Source of the DNA: Epiperipatus broadwayi
Taxonomy: Eukaryota; Onychophora; Udeonychophora; Euonychophora; Peripatidae
Reading direction: 5' to 3'
NCBI GenBank assembly: GCA_028023455.1
Contig: JAQFVV010000022.1
Span: forward strand, 9,941,100 to 10,005,099
Length of the DNA stretch: 64,000 bases
In this document: piece by piece, positions 56,101 through 64,000 of the stretch
Position numbering within the stretch: the first letter of the stretch is position 1
Layout of the letters: each line of letters opens with the position of its first letter
Made by a program: the position numbers and the translations under genes
Notes under the pieces: generated by a model
Database searches by the model: none
Seen by the model: the letters and a program-made list of their open reading frames with translations, nothing else
Told to the model about the DNA's origin: nothing

Positions 56101-57460
56101 GGAAAGAGTCCAACATATTATCACAAACAAGCATAAAGTGTAGTCTAAATAGTATAATTTGTCAAAAGCAAACACCTCTTTAAAAGCAGAATGTAGTATA
56201 CATAAATATTTATTTATATTTTATTATTAAGTTGATTAAAAAGGATGGCATTTTGATATTGGTATTGGGTGGTAGTTTGATTGCATCACTATTTATATTT
56301 GGCTTGCAACATAGTATTTTCTGTTTATATTAGTTGTGTGTGTGTAGAATAATGGGTCTTATATTGTGAACTTTCACACTATTTCAAAATTTTCTAACTA
56401 AAAAGCATTTTTTATTCTAGTTATAGTAGTGAACGTTGCTGTTACTCCTCACATTTTTAATACATTTGAGTTGAGCATATCAAATTTTTCAGAGAACTGA
56501 AAAACAATACTGTATGAGATTTTAAAAATAGTTATTCACAAAATAACTTAAGACAAGCAAGCAGTAATGCATTAATGAAAAATAATTTTGTAATGTATTT
56601 TTCACTATACTTCTCATGCAAAGTAGGGGCTGGTTTCTATCCACTTTTTATATCTTGTGAAGGAATGTAATCATAAACATAAGACCAAAGACATGTGAAT
56701 AAATGTCATATGTTTATTGTTATACCCCTCCACAATGTGTTAAAATCAGATAGAAACCAGTTCCTACTTTGTGTGAGAGCAGTGTAGTAAAATTGCACTA
56801 CAGAAATATTATTAAGCAGCACTGACTCTTTAAAATTGAGGTTCCCAATTTGCATGTTATTTGGCCACATTTAAATATGGCCTTGTTTAACCTTACCATG
56901 AATATTAATAATTACTATCTGGTGTTAACCTTTATCTCATAAACACTGTTCTATTGAAATACCTACGTTTATTATAATTGCAATTTTTTTAATTTTTGTT
57001 TATCCAGCTCAAGTCATGGGACATGTGGATCTTGGAATTTTTTTAATATTAAGACAGACTTAGATTGTTGGGTTTTTTTTTGGTAGAAAGTTTCATAGTT
57101 AAACTAGTTGTCTATAACAGTCGTGATTGATAAATGAATATCTAACTATTATTATCTAGAGAGTAAACATTATAGTCTGAATTAGCCAAATGAAAAGTCA
57201 ATGTTTTGAGTGAAAAATTAAAACATTACGATTGCAATATGATGCAACTTTCAATTCTGATGAAGGAAAAAGTATGATAATCTTATAGGGTTCTGGACTT
57301 ACAGTTACTTTTATATGTAAGAGGTTAATTAATGTTAAGACTCTGGCAGAACACATTCCCCATAGTGGCCTTTTTAAAAAAATTAAAAGGAAGTACTTTT
57401 TTACAAACTAAAAATATTATAATCTTTTTGATGTTGTTATTTATTATATGTTGTCATACA
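56101..57460. other. AT-rich spacer, no gene seen
   Basis: Between 56580 and 56800 a loose inverted repeat (caaagtaggggctggtttct / cagatagaaaccagttccta ctttgtg) has arms of about 35 bases roughly 130 apart. Nothing else was recognised. Confidence 0.5.
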
Positions 57461-57464
57461 CAGT

Positions 57465-57715
57465 TTGGCACCGTGATAGAATGATAGATTCTGGATTTCA
57501 AGATGCATAGATTATGGCTTAGTTCTATCACTCTCAATATTCAAACTTTTTATACATTCCTGAGAAATAAACCATTCAAATTGCCTTGTGTAGATTTGGC
57601 AGGGGCAGACTCTGGAGTTCAAAGTCCATAGATCACAGTTCAACTTTGTCATTTCTTGGGCTTCAACTTCTTAGGAACCCCTGAGCCCTGAACCATTCAA
57701 TTAATCTTCATCAGT
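57465..57715 (+). mobile_element. Two SINE family S2 copies in tandem
   Basis: Copy one at 57465-57590 (tttggcaccgtgatagaatg, tagattctggatttcaagat, gcttagttctatcactctc, ttatacattcctgagaa) and copy two at 57594-57710 (tttggcaggggcagactctg, gagttcaaagtccatagat, gttcaactttgtcatttctt, aacttcttagga). The A box lies in the first part and the B-box-like gttcaacttt in the second. Confidence 0.65.
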
Positions 57716-58380
57716 TATTGCGTATTTTTTAAAATTATGTTATTGTTTAATAATGTTCTACACTGATTCAAATTTATTTTATGATTTACTTGAGAAGGAG
57801 TTAGATGAATAATCTAAAAATAACTTATTCCTTGAAAACAATTTTTAAAATACAAGTATAATATCACATTAATAATTTCTCCCAGTAAGAATACCACAAC
57901 TGATAGATAGTTATTAATAAACAAATGTAAGAAATTATAATTTGACACAACTATGGAAACATATAAAAAACAATCTCTAAAGAATAATAATAAATTAAAT
58001 TTAGCATATTAATTGCCATAAAAGCAGGAAATAGCACGTAATGAGATTTCATTCATCATATAACTAAAATTTTCATTGTCATTAGAAATAGAAACTCACA
58101 TAATAAATATTAATGAATATATATATATATGATCTTTATAGAAAAAGGTAAAAATGAATCTTACAAATCCAAATAATACTATTACTTCTTCTTTGAGTAG
58201 GCATAAAAGCTAATATACAACAATAGCAGCCCAAATACCTTATTCAATATATTCAAATTCTTAGGAATGAACTTATTTATTTATTTAACATATTAATTTT
58301 TCTTTAGATATTGCAGTTATTAACAAAATATCACAGAGGAACATATAAAAATTTCAATCAGGAGATAAATTTCTAATGGT
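57716..58380. other. AT-rich spacer, no gene seen
   Basis: There is a short AT repeat near 58115-58128. No feature was recognised. Confidence 0.5.
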
Positions 58381-58389
58381 TTTATTTGG

Positions 58390-58720
58390 TCTTTTAATTT
58401 TGCTACTATAGCCATAGATTTGACAGTCATTAAATATGACATTCACAGTTTATATTTGCCCACAATTGCATAAATCAGTAGCTGCTAAATTCCATTTATG
58501 AAACAGGTGTATACAATAGTCATGGGTTATCTTGAATCTATTTGATGAGATACCAGCAATGTTTAGGAAGATTGAATCCAGCTGGCATCCCTGTTGCATC
58601 TGAAAAAAAATTATTTGGAATCTCACTAGAGCTATTTGTATGTCTTTATACTTTGTATATTCTTGATTAAACATCTTGATTTGAGATGAGTTAAATTTAG
58701 GTGACAAAGCTTTATCTTAA
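58390..58720 (-). pseudogene. LINE ORF2 C-terminal fragment
   Basis: The minus-strand frame contains GCQLDSIFLNIAGISSNRFK, ITHDYCIHLFHKWNLA and DLCNCGQI, then after one stop TVNVIFNDC. The 'R.thdyC.hL.kW....tdlC.CG..qT..Hi..dC' layout is the zinc-finger-like end of many LINE ORF2 proteins. It is the same type as the fragment at 20.74-20.89 kb, and better preserved. No RT domain is seen nearby. Confidence 0.65.
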
Positions 58721-58854
58721 ATTATTACCAATTTGGACCTACACAACATGATAAAATTAATAAATGAATACTTTTTTAAAAAATATTTAATACTGTAACT
58801 AATTTTTTTATGGGAATTAATAATTTTATGTTTATTTTATCTTTCAAAGCAACC

Positions 58855-59460
58855 TTTATTGTTAAAGATTACATAGAAGTCTTCCGGGTTTAATTACTCG
58901 ATGTGATTGCAAAGCATTCAATGTACAAAAAAACAAAACAATTATTAATCTTATTTACAAAAGAGCACCCTCCAGACAACAATTACATCCACAAAAGGGT
59001 CACTATAATCTTGCCCAATGTGTATCTGTGCATAGGTCTACATGGCCCAACCACCGAGAAGTTATCCATAGCCCAATGATCCTACCCCCGAGGCCCCAAA
59101 GCGAAGATTCAAGCTTCAGCTGAATAGGTGGCCAAGTCCAGCATTGCACCAACCACCACAATAGGCAATGAGGTCCTAGGACTAAGTCCACAAGACAACA
59201 AACCCTCGACCCACAGCCAAGCCATGCAAAGACCATTCTGGATACCTGTTTCCCAATTTAACAGTCCAAATGCACAAGGACCAAATTTGGTCTACCTGTG
59301 CAAAATTGGAAAGCCAATACGGAAAAACATAACAATTAATGGGCACAGATCTGCACTGCCCAAAACCAACCCATCAAGGAGGTACAGCAACCTATCAGAA
59401 AGGAAAACAGTGCAGAAACTTTGACCAGGTACCCTCCCAGCAGGTGTTAACAATATTAGG
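58855..59460 (-). other. GC-rich island, unidentified insertion
   Basis: About 600 bases with clearly higher GC than anything around it, with sharp edges. On the minus strand it starts TGTTAACACCTGCTGGGAGG and ends with AATAAAGGTTGCTTTGAAAG, a polyadenylation-signal-like end. That layout (TG start, AATAAA near the end) could be a solo LTR or the 3' part of a retrocopy or transcript. Frames of 61-98 codons exist on both strands but share no motif I recognise. No copy elsewhere in the window. Confidence 0.5.
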
Positions 59461-60385
59461 AACATTATCGATTTCAGAATTTCTATTATTTTCATTTATT
59501 GTTTTATCATTAAATTAATTAAATTGAAATGTGTATTTTTTCATTACATCTATAATGCTTACTATTTAGGTTTTTTTATCATAATTTAAAAAATGTTATC
59601 CAATACCTTGAAAAATAGTACTTCTTAAGTTTCTAATCGTAAATGTATTAATACTTTAAAAAAGATTAAATTAAAAATATATTGATTATTGTACATAATG
59701 AACATTCTTATTTCACCAAACTAATAGAGATTTTACTTGTAATTTTGTTGAGTGCAAATATTACTTTGTGAAAGCTGTAAACAACATTAGTAACATTATA
59801 ATTTCAGAAACAGAGATAGTTTTGATCTTATATTTGTTGTGAATCCTTTCCATAACAAAATTAATTAAAAAGCCTTGAGTATTACTTATAAAGAAGCATT
59901 TGTATGTTTGATATTTAAACAAATGTATTTTTGGGGAAACAAACATTTTTTTACTAAGTTTTCACATAAAGAATTGACTTTTTTTGGGAGATCAATTACT
60001 TTTTTCTAATTATCACTTTAGATTGGCAAGTAAGAGTGCTTCATACATCAAATGATATTAAAATATAAAGTTTTTATAATAGTTACACTAGAATCTGCGA
60101 AAATAAACATAATTTATTCAATGAAGATCAGTACGTAGCTTATATGGAGATATGTGTATTTAGGAACAATCCAATTGATATCATAGTCTAAAGTAAAGTT
60201 ATCATCCAAAAGAGCCATTTAAAAAGAAAAATATAATACAAAACCAAAAATACAGATTTAAAAATACATATAAAATTATTATACATACTGCATAGTTAGA
60301 ATTTAATGAAAATTGAAATCAAACTTTTAAAATCATAAAATAAGATGTAAACACAATTACTGTAATAAAAATTCACATATTTTGA
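59461..60385. other. AT-rich with a degenerate duplication
   Basis: Landmarks gttaacaatattaggaacat and gtaaacaacattagtaacat at about 59447 and 59777, each followed by atttcag, suggest an old tandem duplication of about 330 bases. No gene was seen. Confidence 0.4.
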
Positions 60386-60389
60386 CTTA

Positions 60390-61170
60390 ATCTATTCAGA
60401 ACTTCTACTTTCTTGTTTAAAAATTATTTTTTCTTGGTGTTAGTTTTAACTCTTGTTTTCTACCACACATTGATAACTAAAATCAATGCTTTTAAAACAT
60501 AAACAAGCTTACACTAATAAAAATCATTTTACTTGTGCTTTTTTGCTTGGAATTTATTGTTTTTTTCTGTTTTTCTGGCATTATAGTGGAAAGCTAAACA
60601 AATTATGGTACTAAAAATCTTTTCTGCTTTCTTAGAATTTTATATATTCTTGATGCTACATTGTTTTCTGACATCATTGTGAAAATTACGCAAGCTTACG
60701 TAATAGAAATGATTTCACTTTTGTTTTTTGCTTGGAAGTTTTTTTCCCCTGACGCTTACATTCTAACTTTTTCTGGAATTGCAGTAAAATTTAAAACAAA
60801 TTTACACTAATAAAAATAACTTTAGATCCACTTTCTAACTTGAAACTTGTTTTTTTCCGATACTGCATTATAACTTTTTTTGGCTGATAATTAAAACTAA
60901 AAGTGAGCTTTTAAAATAATAAACAAAACACTTCGTTAATAAAAATTACTTCCGATTTCTTCATTTAAAAATTATTTATTTTCTGATGACATTAATCAGA
61001 TTTCTAAGTGTATTTTTCAGAAACGGAAATATGTTATATTCATGAACCAATGATATTTATCGTAGCATTTGTGTTCATTGACTACTGATAGATTTTTCAT
61101 TGAATTTTCATTTTCACGACAATATTAATCATATTTCTAACTTGGATGATCATGATTATAGTTGAAATTA
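60390..61170 (+). repeat. Degenerate tandem array, period about 130-150
   Basis: Landmarks recur in order about five times: 'ttctaac/ttttctg', 'aaaacataaacaagc', 'ttacactaataaaaat', 'ttgcttggaa'. For example acactaataaaaatcatttt at 60511, acgtaatagaaatgatttca at 60699, acactaataaaaataacttt at 60806 and cgttaataaaaattacttcc at 60934. Divergence is high. Confidence 0.6.
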
Positions 61171-62860
61171 TTTCATAAGTATCGTGGATTTTCACAGCTA
61201 AAAATACAAACAAATTGGTAACTAATGTTATACAAATTTGATAAAAATAAATTTATTGTAATATCTGCATTTGTTATAATAAATCTTACTTTAATCTGTG
61301 AAAATATTCATCTAGTAATGTGTTTGCAGTAGAAGTGTTTACTGTAATAGACTTCATTAAATTTTAGAAGCATAAACTAATTTAAATTAGTAACAAGAAA
61401 TTATATTTTTTATAAATGTGAATTGTTGCTAATTTAAAACAATCAACTGAGCCTAGGTCAAAATGGCAGACATATACATCTTGACTCATTATAAACTTCT
61501 TGTATGTTTAGAATGTCCATATATTGTTAAACAAATATTGAATGTAAATAATAACCATTAATTTTAATTTATATTGAATACATCGATATTTTATACCCTT
61601 ATATTTACTAAATGAAATAAATTATCATATATTTTCACTACTTTTCTTTTAGTTCAGTGAAATGTATTTTAAAATATTTTCAATTCCTGCTATATTTGTT
61701 AGGGAAAATTCTTTAAAAGACAAAACTGAAACGTAGTACTCATGCCACTTAGGCTTATTAAATTACAAGTATTAATTGAATTGTGTTTTTTTTTGTATGT
61801 TATAATGTGATAGTCTATGTCAATTTATTTAACTGTACTATATTTAATCTTTTTATTCTAAATTGAATAAAAAAAGTTTCTCAAGTAAATTGTAACATAC
61901 ACTTAAAATAATAAAATCTTATATTGCTTTGATTTTAGAATCCATTCTCAATGTTGGATAACTGAATTAATGGCATTTCTGCAGGGTGAGGTCTACCTAC
62001 TAGATGGGGCTACATAATAGATAGAAGCAACAAAGAAAAAACTAATTAATAAAAAATAAAATGTACACATTTCTAATGCTTGAATATAACTTAATTAGAA
62101 AAATAAAATACACACCAGTAAGTCTAATAAATAAAACCTGGGAAATAATATATTTAACAACTAAACCAATACAAAATAATATTATAAACCTTGTTTCATA
62201 TTTTTCATAATAAATAAATCATTTCATTTTCTGATAAATGTAAATAATTGCAATCAACAATTTTTTATGAATTATTGTCTATTATAATGTTAATTACTGT
62301 ATATTTATTTTGCATTAACTTGGTTGCTTATCTTCATGACTTTATGTTTTATACTGTCTGTGGTGAAACACTTTTTTTAGTTTACTAAAATGTATATTTT
62401 ATTTTCTCATAAATGAAACATGGTTTTTTTATTATGCAAAATATGAAACAAGATGTATTCTTTTCTCTGCTAAATATATTATTTCCATGTTTTATTTATT
62501 ACACCAAGTGTTATGGATTTTATTTCATTCTAAATAATTTTCAACCATTAGAAATGTGAATATTTTATTTATTAGTTTTTATTTTGGTTGTTTATATGTA
62601 GTTCCATCTAGTGAGTAGATATCCATCCCAGGAATACTAAAAAATATTTTACAATTTAATGTATTTATTATTTCTGTTTACGCCATTAATATACTGTTTT
62701 TCATAAATTAAAGAATAAATAAATATTGAGGATCATATGACATTTTGTCAAACTATTTTGTTTTTCAACAAGTACTTTATAAAATGTAGGTCTTTTTTTT
62801 ATTTGTTCTATGAAAGGTAAAAAAACTTTAACTTGAATATGTTTAAAATACATTATTGAT
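61171..62860. other. AT-rich spacer, no gene seen
   Basis: No reading frame, tRNA-like box pair or inverted repeat worth calling was seen. Confidence 0.5.
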
Positions 62861-62864
62861 TTTA

Positions 62865-63420
62865 TATAGGGTTTGAACTCAGACTTTCACCCAACTCTCA
62901 ACAATCCATGCTATCTCATACTGCTGATACACTTGATCCCACACATGTTGAAAAGATGAATAATCACCAGCATACGTATTTCATACTAAACCAGCACTCG
63001 TCAGTTGGTCCAAATTATCATCTCCACACATATATACAATCAAAGCTCAGCTTATATTAAGATAGCCAATCTTCATATTTTAATGAACAGGCTTCAAACC
63101 ACTCCACCCCACAACTCTTTGTCCATCCATTTCATTAAAAATATGATGGAATGCTCAAAGCCCACCTTAGTGTCAACCATCTCATCCTATCCATGTTGAC
63201 CACAAGTCATTCTGACTCCTCATGTACAGGACATAATTCATTTACATACATATACGAGGGATGGGCAGACCTTACAGCACTTTATTTTGAAATATGAATT
63301 TTTTTCCTACAGTACAGGATTTTTCATACCTGCACTTATATATGTAATATATAGGGGGTTTGAACTCAGACTTTGACATGACCCTCAACCATCTATGTTA
63401 TCTCATATCGCTGATTATTG
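62865..63420 (-). repeat. Pair of direct repeats with B-box-like motif
   Basis: tatatagggtttgaactcag (62867) and tatatagggggtttgaactc (63350) each continue with agactttcac or agactttgac, ctcaacaatc or ctcaaccatc, and ctatctcatac or ttatctcatat. On the minus strand GAGTTCAAACCC is B-box-like, so both may be tRNA-like SINE relics. The family E piece at 62930-63020 lies between them. The plus-strand frame at 63005-63199 is not supported. Confidence 0.5.
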
Positions 63421-63484
63421 ATTTTAGCTTTTTTTTTTGCTTTTCAAGATTTGTCATTGACTTATTGCATATTCTTCTCTTGCA

Positions 63485-63600
63485 TAATTTGGTATCATGA
63501 TAGAATGACAAATTCTGGAATTCTGGGTCCATAGATTGTAATCCAATTCAGTCATTTCTGATGACTAAACTTCTTGTGAATTTACACGCAATAAACATTT
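63485..63600 (+). mobile_element. SINE family S2 copy
   Basis: ttggtatcatgatagaatga, aattctggaattctgggtcc, atagattgtaatccaattca and gtcatttctgatgactaaac occur in the family order. Confidence 0.6.
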
Positions 63601-64000
63601 ATCGTATTCATGTTTTAATAAGCTGATTACTGTATTTTTAAACAAGTTACAATGTAAATCATATTCATTAAATTCAATTTTGTAATAATTACAATATCAA
63701 AAAAGATATTTTGCCAACTAAATTCAAGAAAAGTTTTTTGAGCAAAGGTATGATTTGTATACTGTTTTTATAAATTTGATCAAAACAGTAGTCTTTGTTA
63801 ATTAAAAAGATTTGTGGTAATTTTTGAAAATACCTCTTATACAACTGTTACATGATGAAATATGAGTGGAAATATTATTATTGGTGAGGGAAAAGCAGGC
63901 ATTTGAAATAAAAACTGGTGTTTAACAGATATATTTTGTTTTCTGTTTTATGTTAATCACCTGTGGAAAAGTTTTTAGAAAGTTTCATAAAGCAGGTATT
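63601..64000. other. AT-rich spacer to window end, no gene seen
   Basis: No feature was recognised. Confidence 0.5.

Noticed and set aside
59003-59424. Frames on both strands of the GC-rich island as possible genes
   Set aside because: GC-rich sequence in an AT-rich stop codon background opens frames by chance; no motif or consistent strand. Kept only as an unidentified island.

Overview
This window looks like AT-rich, intron- or intergenic-type DNA from a metazoan nuclear genome. It has long A/T runs, AT and ATT/ATC microsatellites, and no operon-like gene packing, ribosomal RNA genes or convincing host protein-coding gene. The repeat content (Penelope-like elements with GIY-YIG endonuclease, tRNA-derived SINEs, LINE relics, Gypsy-type LTR elements, a TTAA-flanked DNA element) fits an invertebrate animal. 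I cannot assign a phylum from the sequence alone.

Layout. 1-2.3 kb: two fold-back structures. The second is a Penelope-like element (PLE) on the minus strand with a YMDD reverse transcriptase motif, a GIY-YIG domain and inverted copies of its 3' end. 2.3-12 kb: a dispersed repeat, a tRNA-like/ribozyme-like tail, a 39-bp minisatellite, microsatellites, a SINE with target-site duplication and a first copy of 'family A'. 12-24.7 kb: SINEs, palindromic elements with hammerhead ribozyme-like cores (families B, C, D), a decayed LINE on the minus strand, and a SINE whose head folds as an intact tRNA-Gly(UCC). 24.7-31.6 kb: a short family A copy and a second PLE fragment. 31.6-38.9 kb: a non-autonomous LTR retrotransposon with 1.92-kb LTRs and a single coiled-coil gag-like ORF; its 3' LTR is interrupted by a 1.68-kb TTAA-flanked element. 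39-45.8 kb: palindromic family F, the best family A copy (18-bp flanking duplication), a SINE with a 15-bp target-site duplication, and an inverted PLE 3' end. 45.8-50.8 kb: a decayed Ty3/Gypsy element with both LTRs. 52-64 kb: LINE and PLE remnants, five-copy SINE relatives, a GC-rich island and a degenerate tandem array.

The most interesting signal is the set of hammerhead-like sequences. At least four families (A, B/C, D and the PLE tails) carry C/U-U-G-A cores, a stem II hairpin, GAAA and a very short stem III ending in GUC or a near match. They usually sit inside inverted or direct duplications, as described for PLE-associated hammerheads and metazoan retrozymes. Several share an unpaired A between the core and stem II. 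One PLE family carries, after its GIY-YIG reading frame, a tRNA-like block and then a ribozyme-like block; the same junction occurs in two copies. The only long intact reading frame in the window is the gag-like ORF; other reading frames are short, retroelement remnants or repeat artefacts.
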